From the NCBI RefSeq assembly GCF_029958925.1, contig NZ_CP124616.1, forward strand, positions 3,720,001-3,784,000: a stretch of 64,000 nt of DNA, read 5' to 3'. Shown piece after piece: positions 15,893 to 24,630 of this stretch (its first letter is position 1; each line of letters begins with the position of its first letter). This DNA comes from Tropicibacter oceani. Its GTDB lineage: Bacteria > Pseudomonadota > Alphaproteobacteria > Rhodobacterales > Rhodobacteraceae. Made by a program: the position numbers and the translations under genes. The notes beneath the pieces were generated by a model, which was not told where the DNA came from, did no database searches, and saw only the letters and a program-made list of their open reading frames with translations.

Positions 15893-17545
15893 CTAGCGGT
15901 TTGCCCGCGCCAACAGCCCGACCGCCAGAAGCCCGACAAGGATCACCAACATCGCCGCCGGTGCCGCATCGCCAAGGTTTTCAAGCGAGGCCTGTTCATG
16001 CACCCGCGTGGCCAGCGTGTCATAGTTGAACGGGCGCAGCAGCAGCGTCGCGGGCAGTTCCTTGACGCAGTCGACAAAGACCAGCAGCAGCGCCGAGGCG
16101 ATCGAGGCGCGCATCAGCGGATAGTAGACCTGCGCCAGCGTCTGCCCCTGATTGCGCCCAAGCGAACGCGCCGCCGCCGCCAGGTTGGGCGACACCCGGC
16201 CCATGGCCGCATCCGCCGCCCCCTGCCCGATGGCAAAGAAGCGCACGCAATAGGCCAGCACCAGCGCAAAGGCTGTCCCGGTCATGACCAGACCCGGATC
16301 CCAGCCGGTGGTGGCCAGGATCGCATCGGCAACGCTGTTGTCCAGTGCCGCCAACGGGATCAGGATGCCTACCCCCAGAACCGCCCCTGGCGCGGCATAG
16401 CCGATGGTCGTCACCGGCAGCAAAAGCCGTGGCAAGCGCCGCCCCGACAGCCGCACGCCGTAGACCAGGAACACCCCTGCCCCGACGGTGATCACCGCCG
16501 CCAGACCGCCGACGCTCAGCGTGTTCAGACCGGCCTGCCACAGCTCGGCGTCGCGCCAGTTTTCGGCATTGTCCCAGGCGTGGGAAAAGATCACCGAGGC
16601 CGGCAGCACAAAGCCCAGCCCGAAGGGCAGCGCGCAGGCCAGCGTCGCGGTCCAGGCCTGGCGCCCCTGCAGCGCCTTGCGCGCCACCGGGCGGTGCCGG
16701 GTCGACAGGTTGAAAAAGCGCATCTTGCGGCGCGACACCTTTTCCATCAGCACAAGGAAGATCACCAGGAACAGCACGACACTGGCGATCTGCGCCGCGC
16801 CGCCGGCGTTGTTGGCCTGAAGCCAGGTGTTGAAGATGCCCGTGGTCAGGGTCTGCACAGCGAAATAATCCACCGTGCCGAAATCATTGACGCTTTCCAT
16901 CATCACGATAGCCATCCCGGCGGCAATCGCCGGCCGGGCCAGCGGCAGGCCGACCCGCCAGAACCGGCCAAAGGCGCCGCAGCCCAGCGACTGGGCCACT
17001 TCCTCGGAGGCGCCGGATTGTTCGCGAAAGGCCGCCCGCGTCAGCAGGTAGACATAGGGAAACAACGAGGCCGCCAGCACCAGGATCGCCGCGCCCATGC
17101 TGCGGATCTGCGGGAACCAGTAGTCCTGCGCATTGTTCCAGCCGAACAGCCCGCGCAGCGCGGTCTGCACCGGCCCGGCGTATTCCAGGAAATCCACCAG
17201 CGCATAGGCGCCGACATAGGCCGGGATCGCCAGAGGCAGCAGCAAAAGCCACTCCAGCCAGCGCCGCCCCGGGAAATCATAGCGCGCCACCAGCCAGGCC
17301 GCCCCGGTGCCGACCACCGCCGACAGTAGGCCGACCCCGAACATCAGGATGCCGGTGTTCACCAGGTAGCGCGGCAACGTCGTCGACAGCAGGTGCGGCC
17401 AGATGTTTTCCGACGGGAACAGCGCCAGCCACAGCACCGACAGGATCGGCGCCACAACGATCAGCGCGATCACCACCGCGCCCAGCGACCACAGGCTGGG
17501 ACGCGAAAGCCGCAATCCGGCGGGCGTGCTTTCGGTGACACTCAT
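15893..17545 (-). CDS. fbpB: Iron(III) ABC transporter permease, FbpB type
   Basis: A fused permease of about 550 residues with two BPD_transp_1 modules and about twelve membrane helices. The EAA-type loops are EEVAQSLGCGAFGRFWRVGL (about 205) and AARSLGRNQGQTLAQVYYPL (about 465). This double-module layout is typical of FbpB/ThiP. It would pass Fe3+ delivered by a periplasmic binding protein. Neither the binding protein (FbpA) nor the ATPase (FbpC) is adjacent, so it is an orphan here. ATG at 17,545 has GGAAGG upstream; a longer frame is less likely. Confidence 0.82.
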   Translation of the reverse strand: MSVTESTPAGLRLSRPSLWSLGAVVIALIVVAPILSVLWLALFPSENIWPHLLSTTLPRYLVNTGILMFGVGLLSAVVGTGAAWLVARYDFPGRRWLEWLLLLPLAIPAYVGAYALVDFLEYAGPVQTALRGLFGWNNAQDYWFPQIRSMGAAILVLAASLFPYVYLLTRAAFREQSGASEEVAQSLGCGAFGRFWRVGLPLARPAIAAGMAIVMMESVNDFGTVDYFAVQTLTTGIFNTWLQANNAGGAAQIASVVLFLVIFLVLMEKVSRRKMRFFNLSTRHRPVARKALQGRQAWTATLACALPFGLGFVLPASVIFSHAWDNAENWRDAELWQAGLNTLSVGGLAAVITVGAGVFLVYGVRLSGRRLPRLLLPVTTIGYAAPGAVLGVGILIPLAALDNSVADAILATTGWDPGLVMTGTAFALVLAYCVRFFAIGQGAADAAMGRVSPNLAAAARSLGRNQGQTLAQVYYPLMRASIASALLLVFVDCVKELPATLLLRPFNYDTLATRVHEQASLENLGDAAPAAMLVILVGLLAVGLLARANR

Positions 17546-17627
17546 CTGATGGCCTTCCTTTGTTCGTGGTTTCCCTCGCAACAAAAGGGCTTATAGTCCA
17601 GCGGCGAGCCAACAAAAAGACCCCGCC

Positions 17628-18509
17628 ATGCAGGTTATCCTTCACACAGGTGTGCATTGCACCGATGACGACAGGCTGCTCAAGGGCCTGTTGCGCAACG
17701 CCGACGCCTGGCGTCACGAGGGGATCTCGATCCCCGGCCCCAGCAACTATCGCCAACTGCTGTTCGAGGCGGTGAATTCCATCGCCGATGGCCGCCCGAC
17801 CCCCGCCGCCCGCGAGGTCCTGCTGGACGCGATCCTGTCGCAGGACCCCGAGGACGTGAAGCGGCTGGTGCTGAGCCATCCGAATTTCTTCTGCGTGCCG
17901 AAACTGGCGATGCAGGACGGCATGCTGTACCGCCACGCCGAGCGCCGCCTGCGCACGCTGCGCGCGGTCTTTGCGCAGGACGATCTGGAGGTGCACATCG
18001 GGCTACGCGATTTCGCCACCTGGATACCGGCGATCCTGGCCACCACGCCGGTCGACAATTACCTGGAGCTGCTGCACGGCGCCGATCCGATGCAGCTGCG
18101 CTGGTCCGACCTGATCCGCCGCATCCGCACCGCCCTGCCCGAGGTGCCGATCACCGTCTGGGCCAACGAGGACACGCCGCTGATCTGGGGGCAACTGCTG
18201 CGCCGGCTGGCCGGGATCGCGCTGGACCGCAAGATCATCGGCGCCTTTGACATGCTTCAGGCGGTGATCGCCCCCGAGGGGATGCAGCGGTTTCGCGCCT
18301 TTCTCAAGGAAAACCCCGACGTGCCCGAACCGCAAAAGCGCAAGGTCATGGCCGCTTTCATGGGCAAATATGCGCTGGACGAAGAGGTCGAGCAGGAGTT
18401 GGACCTGCCCGGTTGGGACACCGCCTATGTCGACATGCTGACCGAGCTATACGACGAGGACATGTACCAGATCGCGCGGCTGGACGGGGTCACCTTTGTC
18501 AGCCCCTGA
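17628..18509 (+). CDS. Conserved protein of unknown function
   Basis: A 293-residue soluble protein that I do not assign to a family. It has no signal peptide or membrane helix. Its opening MQVILHTGVHCTDDDRLLKGL and the WANEDTPLIWGQLLRRLAG stretch (about 177-195) have the look of a globular alpha/beta protein. It is divergent from the iron permease, with about 80 bp between start codons, and codon use is chromosomal. A short hairpin follows its stop. Confidence 0.7.
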   Translation: MQVILHTGVHCTDDDRLLKGLLRNADAWRHEGISIPGPSNYRQLLFEAVNSIADGRPTPAAREVLLDAILSQDPEDVKRLVLSHPNFFCVPKLAMQDGMLYRHAERRLRTLRAVFAQDDLEVHIGLRDFATWIPAILATTPVDNYLELLHGADPMQLRWSDLIRRIRTALPEVPITVWANEDTPLIWGQLLRRLAGIALDRKIIGAFDMLQAVIAPEGMQRFRAFLKENPDVPEPQKRKVMAAFMGKYALDEEVEQELDLPGWDTAYVDMLTELYDEDMYQIARLDGVTFVSP

Positions 18510-18519
18510 GGGCAACGCG

Positions 18520-18538
18520 CCCCGGACCTGATCCGGGG
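18520..18538. terminator. Short GC hairpin after the unknown gene
   Basis: CCCCGGA pairs with TCCGGGG across a five-base loop, ten bases after the stop at 18,509. No T-run follows on the + strand, so it is a weak terminator, or an instance of the short GC-rich palindromes common between genes in this group. Confidence 0.35.
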
Positions 18539-18586
18539 CCTCCTCCCCCAGCCGGCCCGGGCAAGGGCGCCGGTTCAGGAAATTTT

Positions 18587-18610
18587 CAGCGCGGATTTGT
18601 ACATGTCCAG
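18587..18610 (-). pseudogene. C-terminal remnant of a DUF2312/gapR-like gene
   Basis: This stretch matches 31,974-31,997, the C-terminal end of the gapR gene, at 23 of 24 bases. On the minus strand it reads LDMYKSALKIS then stop, against LEMYKSALGMA then stop in gapR. The frame upstream does not look like DUF2312. It is a short scrap of a second copy. Confidence 0.5.
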
Positions 18611-18779
18611 CCCCTGCGGACATTGCGCGCGTGAAATCAAGACGTCACCCAAGCACCTGTTTTCATTTCATTTCAAAGATTTGGATACGTGGAAATCTTG
18701 AATCCGTTTGTGCAATTTTCCCTCCGTAAGCCCTGTGGCGATTACATTCACGGCCACAGAATTTTCAAAAGGGATTTGC

Positions 18780-19376
18780 TTAGCCAAGAAGGCGGCAAAG
18801 ATGACGCACGGCGCGACTTGCCCGTTCCTGACAAAACTCCGGTGAGGGGCTTGGCTGACGTCCTATGACGCGACGAATTTGTTGGTCCCCGATCAACAGA
18901 TCTAAGTAAAGGCCGACGGCTTCGCCAGTCTCTTCGAACGCAAGTTGGCCGTCATTTCTGGCGCGCATAAGCACCTGTTCCAGCAAGGGAAATACGGCTT
19001 CGCGACCCGCCTTGGAAAGGGTCGCGCCCAGCTCTCCGGTATTGTCCGCCGCAGCCGCGCGATTCAGGGCAACGGCGCGGTCACCGATCAGCAAGGTCAG
19101 CAGTTTCGGGCCAAGCGTGCCCAAAATCGTCAGGGCGTCATGGTCGGTTTGCAACTCGGCTTCGAGGTGCTTTTTCACCTCCTCGGCATTGCGGGTGACG
19201 AGCGCATGAAACAACCCCTGCTTGTCGCCATACCATTTGTACAGCGTTTCGTTCGAGGCGCGCGCTTGTTTCGCAATGCCAAGCATCGACGTGCCGCCAT
19301 AGCCTTTGACTTCCAGGACCTCATAAGCCGCCGCCTCGATCTGCTCTTGGCGCAGCGAACGTTTCTCTTGTCGCAC
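18780..19376 (-). CDS. TetR/AcrR-family repressor
   Basis: A 198-residue TetR protein. The helix-turn-helix is about 12-58: EQIEAAAYEVLEVKGYGGTS then GIAKQARASNETLYKWYGDK. The C-terminal ligand domain resembles TetR_C proteins with a CLR-type tail. The start is set at a GTG (19,376) because AAGAGG lies five bases upstream; an ATG at 19,403 is in frame but falls inside the palindromic operator. It is divergent from a three-gene membrane operon that it most likely represses together with itself. Confidence 0.85.
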   Translation of the reverse strand: MRQEKRSLRQEQIEAAAYEVLEVKGYGGTSMLGIAKQARASNETLYKWYGDKQGLFHALVTRNAEEVKKHLEAELQTDHDALTILGTLGPKLLTLLIGDRAVALNRAAAADNTGELGATLSKAGREAVFPLLEQVLMRARNDGQLAFEETGEAVGLYLDLLIGDQQIRRVIGRQPSPSPEFCQERASRAVRHLCRLLG

Positions 19377-19401
19377 TTTCACCTCTTTTCTGTTGACTCG
19401 C

Positions 19402-19423
19402 ATCCGTAACCAAGATTACGGAT
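19402..19423. promoter_or_regulatory. TetR operator palindrome in the divergent promoter
   Basis: Perfect inverted repeat: arms ATCCGTAA and TTACGGAT separated by six bases. A second imperfect copy (CCGTAAT-ACAA-ATTAC) follows at 19,432-19,447. It lies between the TetR gene and the operon starting at 19,466, where an autorepressor site is expected. Confidence 0.7.
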
Positions 19424-19465
19424 AACTGCAACCGTAATACAAATTACACTTTTGAGGAGCCCACA

Positions 19466-19873
19466 ATGACCCCGTCCGACCGCCATACCCATGCTGCTTT
19501 GGCCACATTGATCGTACTGCAAACCATCATGCTGTCCGCGCTGTATGCGGGCATCAAACCGCATCCGCCGATCGCCACGCCCCTGTTTGGCATCGCGCCG
19601 TTTCTGGGGGCTTCGCTTGCCATTGCCCTGTGGGCCGTGATTGTGCAGCCCCTGGCCAGCACCGCCGGTCGGTTTCTCAGCGTTCTGGCCGCGCTGATGG
19701 CATTGGTGTCTTTCGGGCCGCAAAAGTACCTTGATCCGCAATTTGCGCTGATCTGGCCTGCGGTCCTTTTGGGTCAGGTTTCCGCATTGGTCATTTTTGC
19801 ACAGGTGTTCGGAGTTGTCCGTGCGCGCAGCGAAACCAGCACCGCAAACCCCGCCCGCGCCGGAGCAGCCTGA
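19466..19873 (+). CDS. Small integral membrane protein
   Basis: A 135-residue hydrophobic protein with four predicted helices (about 10-28, 40-62, 70-90 and 96-118). No family recognised. A GAGGAG ribosome site precedes the ATG. It is the first gene of the operon divergent from the TetR repressor, and its stop overlaps the next start as TGATG. Function probably relates to the exporter two genes on. Confidence 0.6.
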   Translation: MTPSDRHTHAALATLIVLQTIMLSALYAGIKPHPPIATPLFGIAPFLGASLAIALWAVIVQPLASTAGRFLSVLAALMALVSFGPQKYLDPQFALIWPAVLLGQVSALVIFAQVFGVVRARSETSTANPARAGAA

Positions 19874-20151
19874 TGGGTCGTTTGCTGTTGCCCATGTCGA
19901 TGTTGTCGCTGTTGAGCATCGGCGCGATTTTCGGGTTCTTCTATGCCTGGGCTTGTTCCACCATGTGGGGGCTTGATGCGATTGATCCCGAAGACGTGGC
20001 TGTCCCAGCCGATAGCGAAGCGGCGCGCACGGTTTGGCAAGCCTATTCGCCTCAATGGCAATTCTGGAACACACTCGGAATGAACGCCAGTGGGGCTGCA
20101 CTCATCCTGACCGGCCTTGCTGTCCATTTTCTGAATTCGGAGAGAGCCTGA
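19873..20151 (+). CDS. Small membrane protein, DUF1772-like
   Basis: A 92-residue protein with a helix at each end (about 5-28 and 68-87). The segment FYAWACSTMWGLDAIDP resembles the opening of DUF1772/anthrone-oxygenase-like membrane proteins, and NTLGMNASGAALILTGLAVH resembles their last helix. The protein is shorter than that family, as if the middle were lost. It is overlapped at both ends by its operon neighbours. Confidence 0.5.
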   Translation: MGRLLLPMSMLSLLSIGAIFGFFYAWACSTMWGLDAIDPEDVAVPADSEAARTVWQAYSPQWQFWNTLGMNASGAALILTGLAVHFLNSERA

Positions 20152-20792
20152 TGGATGTTTCGCTTTTGACCTTTGGCCTGATGGCTTTGGTTGTTGTCGC
20201 AACGCCAGGGCCGACCGTTTTGCTGGCGCTGTCAAACGGATCACAGTTCGGACTTGGCCGTGCGGGCTTTGGCATTGTCGGAGCGGCATTTTCAGACGCT
20301 GTGCTTATCGCCGCGGCGGCGCTTGGATTGGGGGTCATCCTTGCGGCATCCGCCTTTTGGTTCACGGTCATGAAGACAATCGGTGCCGCCTATCTGATCT
20401 GGCTTGGTGTCCAGATGATGCGGTCCCTGGGCAAACTTGACCCGGCATCTGTGGACAGGGCCGCCAACTGGGGGGATGGGGCAGACGGTGCCTTGGCGCT
20501 GTTTCGCAAAAGCCTTCTTGTGGCCGTGACAAATCCGAAAGGGTATCTGTTCTTCACGGCTTTCCTGCCGCAGTTCGTGATCCTGTCAGGTCCTTTGGTG
20601 CCTCAATACCTTACGCTGGCGCTGATCTTCATTGTCGTAGATGTGGCCGTGATGGTCGCCTACGCATGCCTTGGGGCAACTGCCATGAAGGTTCTCAGCG
20701 AAAGGGGCGCACTTTGGATTGATCGCACCAGTGGCGGCTTCCTGGTCGCCCTTGGCATCGCTTTGACATTCGTGCGCCGCACCGAGGTTTGA
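20151..20792 (+). CDS. LysE/RhtB-family exporter
   Basis: A 213-residue protein with six membrane helices and the LysE/RhtB signatures: ATPGPTVLLALSNGSQFG (about 18-35), GAAYLIWLGVQMMR (about 79) and VAVTNPKGYLFFTAFLPQF (about 124-142). The family exports amino acids and related metabolites; the substrate cannot be told from sequence. ATG overlaps the preceding stop as TGATG. TetR control through the operator at 19,402 suggests induction by a toxic or accumulating compound. Confidence 0.88.
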   Translation: MDVSLLTFGLMALVVVATPGPTVLLALSNGSQFGLGRAGFGIVGAAFSDAVLIAAAALGLGVILAASAFWFTVMKTIGAAYLIWLGVQMMRSLGKLDPASVDRAANWGDGADGALALFRKSLLVAVTNPKGYLFFTAFLPQFVILSGPLVPQYLTLALIFIVVDVAVMVAYACLGATAMKVLSERGALWIDRTSGGFLVALGIALTFVRRTEV

Positions 20793-21075
20793 TCGGCCAA
20801 GAACCTTACCGGCGCGGTCGTTGGTGCATTGGGCAGCATCGGTCAATTCGGGCCCTGAGCGCGCGCAGCACTTTGCCGATAGACCCGTGTCGCACGGATG
20901 AAAGATTGGATCGTTTGAGCGAAAGCTGACGTTCCGACGACATTCAAATCAGGGCTTTTGCCTAATTGCTGTGTGACGGCACCTTTCGCAAATGCGTAGC
21001 GCCGATTTCGCGGTCCGCGCAAGCCTAGGCAGCATGACCAGCGCCGCCGCCCCTCTTCAGGGCGGCGGCTGTATT

Positions 21076-22314
21076 TCAGCGCGCCGACACCGACGATTGA
21101 TACGCCTCAAGATCATTGATCAGCGTTGTCCCGGTCGGGGCATCGTTGCGCGCACAGAACTCGGCCCAGACCGCGCCGAAGGGCAGGTCCTTGAATTCTT
21201 CTGTCAGCATGAAGCGCGTGGTGAAATCGAGCGCCTCTTCCGCCTTGCGCAATTGGTCGAGCGGCAAAAGCAAAGCGCGCAAAAGTGCCTTTTGCATGTT
21301 GCGTGTGCCGATCACCCAGGCGGCAGTCCGCGAGATTGTTGCGTCGAAGAAATCCAGCCCGATACGGGTGCGGCCCAGCAGATCCGCGGTGACCAGTTCG
21401 TTGGCCATCGCCTGGATATCATCGTTCAGCAGGATCACGTGATCGCTGTCCCAGCGCATCGGGCGCGAGACGTGCAGCAGGATTTCATCCAGCGACAGGG
21501 CGCAGGCCGATAGTTTGTCGGCAATGTTCTCGGTCGGGTGAAAGTGGCCCATGTCGAGACACAGCAGCGTCCCCTTGCGGATGGCATAGCCCATGTAGAA
21601 TTCGTGGCTGCCGACGGTGCAGGCCTCGACGCCGATGCCGAAAAGCTTGCTTTCCACCGCATCGAGCATCAGACCTTTGTCCTGCTTCGGCGACAGCATC
21701 GCATCCAGCGACGCCTGCAGCCGCTGCCGCGCCGCCATACGGTCGATTGGGACGTCCTTGTAACCATCCGGCACCCAGATATTGTTGACACAGGCGCTGC
21801 CCAATTCGTTGCCCATTCTCGCCGCGATGTCGCGCGACCGCTGCCCATGCTCGATCCAAAAGTCGCGGACCCCCTTGTCGGGGTGCGACAGGGTCAGGTT
21901 GTCGTCGGCCTTTTCATGGGCAAAGAAGGTTGGGTTGAAGTCCAGCCCAATGCCCTGCGCCTTTGCCCAATCGACCCAAGGCGCGAAATGCTTGTATTCG
22001 ATTTCGTCCCGGTCCGGCGTCTCGTCGGTATCCAGATACATTGCGTGCAGGTTTAGCCGATGCGACCCGGGGATCATGCCATAGGCAAAATCCAGATCGG
22101 CGCGCAATTCGTCCGGGGTGCGGGCGCGGCCCGGGTAATTGCCGGTCGCCTGAATGCCGCCGCCGGATGTCCCGGTCTTCTTCTCGAAACCGACCACGTC
22201 ATCGCCTTGCCAGCAGTGCATGGAAATCGGGATGTCCTTAAGCCGGTTGATTGCGGCTTCGGTGTCGATGCCCCAATCGGCAAACTGCGCCTTGGCGCTG
22301 TCATAGGTGCTCAT
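21076..22314 (-). CDS. rhaI: L-rhamnose isomerase
   Basis: A 412-residue isomerase with the RhaA/RhaI pattern: ISMHCWQGDDVVGFE near the start, HAMYLD, LDFNPTFFAHEKADD and WVPDGYKD, plus metal-ligand regions VESKLFGIG and CLDMGHFHPTE. It converts L-rhamnose to L-rhamnulose in the cytoplasm. It lies 24 bp downstream of rhaD on the same strand, giving the rhaDI pair known from rhizobia. In enteric nomenclature the gene is rhaA. Confidence 0.95.
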   Translation of the reverse strand: MSTYDSAKAQFADWGIDTEAAINRLKDIPISMHCWQGDDVVGFEKKTGTSGGGIQATGNYPGRARTPDELRADLDFAYGMIPGSHRLNLHAMYLDTDETPDRDEIEYKHFAPWVDWAKAQGIGLDFNPTFFAHEKADDNLTLSHPDKGVRDFWIEHGQRSRDIAARMGNELGSACVNNIWVPDGYKDVPIDRMAARQRLQASLDAMLSPKQDKGLMLDAVESKLFGIGVEACTVGSHEFYMGYAIRKGTLLCLDMGHFHPTENIADKLSACALSLDEILLHVSRPMRWDSDHVILLNDDIQAMANELVTADLLGRTRIGLDFFDATISRTAAWVIGTRNMQKALLRALLLPLDQLRKAEEALDFTTRFMLTEEFKDLPFGAVWAEFCARNDAPTGTTLINDLEAYQSSVSAR

Positions 22315-22338
22315 TGTCTGCTCCTCCCCAGCCCGCGC

Positions 22339-24441
22339 TCAGCGCGTGAACGCCTGAACGTTGCCGGCATCCACGTTCAGGATGTTGCCGGTGGATTTCG
22401 CCGAAAGGTCCGATGCCAGGAAATAGGCGGCCTCGGCAATATCCTCGGGCAGGACCGAGCGTTTCAGCATCGAGCGCTGGCGGTACATCTCCTCCAGCCC
22501 CTCCTTGTCGGTGCCATAGGTGCCCGCGCGCTGTTCCAGCCAGTCGCCTTCCCAGATCTTCGATCCGCGCAGCACCGCGTCGGGGTTGACCACGTTGACC
22601 CGGATACCGGCCTCGGCACCTTCCAGCGCAAGACAGCGGGCAAGGTGAATCTCGCTCGCCTTGGCGGTGCAATAGGCCGCCGCATTGGGACTGGCCGCCA
22701 GACCATTCTTGGAGGCGACAAAGACCACCGCGCCGCCCATATTCTGAACGCGCATCAACTTGAACGCTTCACGGCTGACCAGGAAATACCCGGTGGACAG
22801 GATATCCATGTTCTTGTTCCACAGCGCCAGCGAGGTTTCTTCGATCGGGGCCGACGAAGCGATACCGGCGTTGGACACCAGGATATCGACGCCGCCGAAT
22901 TCCACCGAAACCTCGGCATAGGCGCGCGCCACCGCTGTTTCGTCGGTGACATTCATGTTGACCGTGCGCACCACGTCGCGGCCATAGCGCCCGGTCAGGT
23001 TCTCCGATGTCGCCGCAAGGGCTTCGTCATTGATGTCGGCCAGCATCACGCAGGCGCCTTCGCGCAGATAGCGCTCGGCCGTGGCCGCGCCGATACCGCC
23101 TGCCCCGCCGGTGACCAGCGCCACCCGGCCCGCCAGCGATTTCGGCTTGGGCATGCGTTGCAGCTTGGCCTCTTCCAGAAGCCAATACTCGATGTCAAAG
23201 GCCTCCTGCTCGGGCAGGCCGGTGTATTCGCTGACCGAGGACGCCCCGCGCATCACGTTGATCGCATTGACGTAGAACTCGCCAGATATCCGGGCCGTCG
23301 CCTTGTCCTTGGCAAAGGTGATCATGCCGACGCCGGGAACAAGATAGACCACGGCATTGGGGTCGCGCAGCGCGGGACTGTCATCGTGCTTGCAGCGGTC
23401 GTAATAGGCTTTGTAATCCTCGCGGTAGGCTTCGATCTGCTTTGGCAGACCTGTCAGCACCTCATCAAGATTGCCCTTGGCCGGGTCGAAGTTCACCACC
23501 AGCGGGCGGATTTTCGTGCGCAGAAAGTGGTCCGGACAAGAGGTGCCAAGCGCCGCCAGCGGTTCCATGTTCTTTGCATTGACGAATTCAAGCACCGCAT
23601 CGCTGTCGTTGAAATGGCCGACCATGTGCTGGTTGCCGGAAACGAACCCACGGATGGCGGGCATCAGGCGGGCCGCCACGGCGCGGCGCTCTGCCTCGGA
23701 CAGGCTCTGGTGTTTCGCGCCGCCAAATGGGGCGACGCCCTCGGTCTTGTCTGCAAGCCACTTGCTGGCCGTGTTGATCACCTCGATCGTCTTGTCATAG
23801 CAGGCCTTGGCCGTGTCGCCCCAAGTAAACAGCCCGTGGCTTTCGAGTACGACGCCATCGGCCTCGGGGTTTTCCTCGCAGAACTTGCCCAGCCACAGCC
23901 CCAACTCGTAGCCCGGCTTTTTCCACGGCAACCAGCCGATCTTGTCGCCAAAGATCTCTTGTGTCAGGTCTTTGGAATTCTTCGATGCGGCAATGGCGAT
24001 GATCGCATCGGCGTGGACGTGATCGACGTGCTTGCGCGGCACATAGGCATGCAGAGGCGTGTCGATCGAGGCGGCGCGCGGGTTCAGCTTGTAGGTGCAA
24101 TGCGGCAGGTAGCCCACCATCTCGTCTTCGAAATCCACCCCGCGATACAGCCCCTTCAACGCCTCCAACTTGTCCATATAAAGCGTGGCGAAACCGTCCA
24201 TGGTGATCGAGCCGATATCGCCGCCCGAGCCCTTGACCCAAAGCACCTCGACCTGCTGGCCCGTGAGCGGATCGACCTCCATGACCTTGGCCGACGTATT
24301 GCCACCGCCATAATTGGTCACCCGCTTGTCTGCACCCAGGATATTGGAGCGATACAGCAACAGCTCCGATTCGCTTTTCCCGGCGGCCTCAGCCTCGTTC
24401 CAGCGGTTCTCAAGAAGCTGCGTTTCAACGGTTTTCAGCAT
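22339..24441 (-). CDS. rhaD: Bifunctional rhamnulose-1-phosphate aldolase / lactaldehyde dehydrogenase
   Basis: A 700-residue fusion. Residues about 1-400 are a class II aldolase/adducin-type domain (GGGNTSAKV, DHVHADAI with zinc-binding His, ESHGLFTWG). Residues about 430-700 are a short-chain dehydrogenase: nucleotide motif VTGGAGGIGAATAE, SNAG, and catalytic YCTAK. The aldolase splits rhamnulose-1-phosphate to dihydroxyacetone phosphate and L-lactaldehyde, and the dehydrogenase acts on the lactaldehyde. Length is normal for the fusion family. It is divergent from rhaR across an operator-bearing gap. Confidence 0.95.
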   Translation of the reverse strand: MLKTVETQLLENRWNEAEAAGKSESELLLYRSNILGADKRVTNYGGGNTSAKVMEVDPLTGQQVEVLWVKGSGGDIGSITMDGFATLYMDKLEALKGLYRGVDFEDEMVGYLPHCTYKLNPRAASIDTPLHAYVPRKHVDHVHADAIIAIAASKNSKDLTQEIFGDKIGWLPWKKPGYELGLWLGKFCEENPEADGVVLESHGLFTWGDTAKACYDKTIEVINTASKWLADKTEGVAPFGGAKHQSLSEAERRAVAARLMPAIRGFVSGNQHMVGHFNDSDAVLEFVNAKNMEPLAALGTSCPDHFLRTKIRPLVVNFDPAKGNLDEVLTGLPKQIEAYREDYKAYYDRCKHDDSPALRDPNAVVYLVPGVGMITFAKDKATARISGEFYVNAINVMRGASSVSEYTGLPEQEAFDIEYWLLEEAKLQRMPKPKSLAGRVALVTGGAGGIGAATAERYLREGACVMLADINDEALAATSENLTGRYGRDVVRTVNMNVTDETAVARAYAEVSVEFGGVDILVSNAGIASSAPIEETSLALWNKNMDILSTGYFLVSREAFKLMRVQNMGGAVVFVASKNGLAASPNAAAYCTAKASEIHLARCLALEGAEAGIRVNVVNPDAVLRGSKIWEGDWLEQRAGTYGTDKEGLEEMYRQRSMLKRSVLPEDIAEAAYFLASDLSAKSTGNILNVDAGNVQAFTR

Positions 24442-24537
24442 GGTGTCCTCCCATATGGCGCCGCGCGCCCTGCATAATGGCTTGGGTCGGACACTGCTGC
24501 CTTGCTTTGCTCAAGTCAATCATTTTCGATCATTACT

Positions 24538-24562
24538 GATCATTCTGCGCTGCAGAATGATC
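24538..24562. promoter_or_regulatory. RhaR operator palindrome in the rhaD-rhaR gap
   Basis: Perfect 10-base arms GATCATTCTG and CAGAATGATC with a five-base centre. Further GATCATT/AATCATT copies lie just left (24,518-24,535), and two direct TTTGTGATT repeats lie right (24,564-24,582). Such clustered repeats fit a DeoR-type repressor controlling both divergent operons. Confidence 0.72.
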
Positions 24563-24630
24563 GTTTGTGATTATTTGTGATTGACAGGTTGAGGGGATTC
24601 GCGGAATGTGAGCGACCAAGGGAGGACGAC

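Noticed and set aside
19402-19423. CRISPR-like or phage attachment role for the repeats near 19.4 kb
   Set aside because: A single palindrome and one imperfect copy between a TetR gene and its divergent operon is fully explained as an operator; no spaced repeat array exists anywhere in the window.
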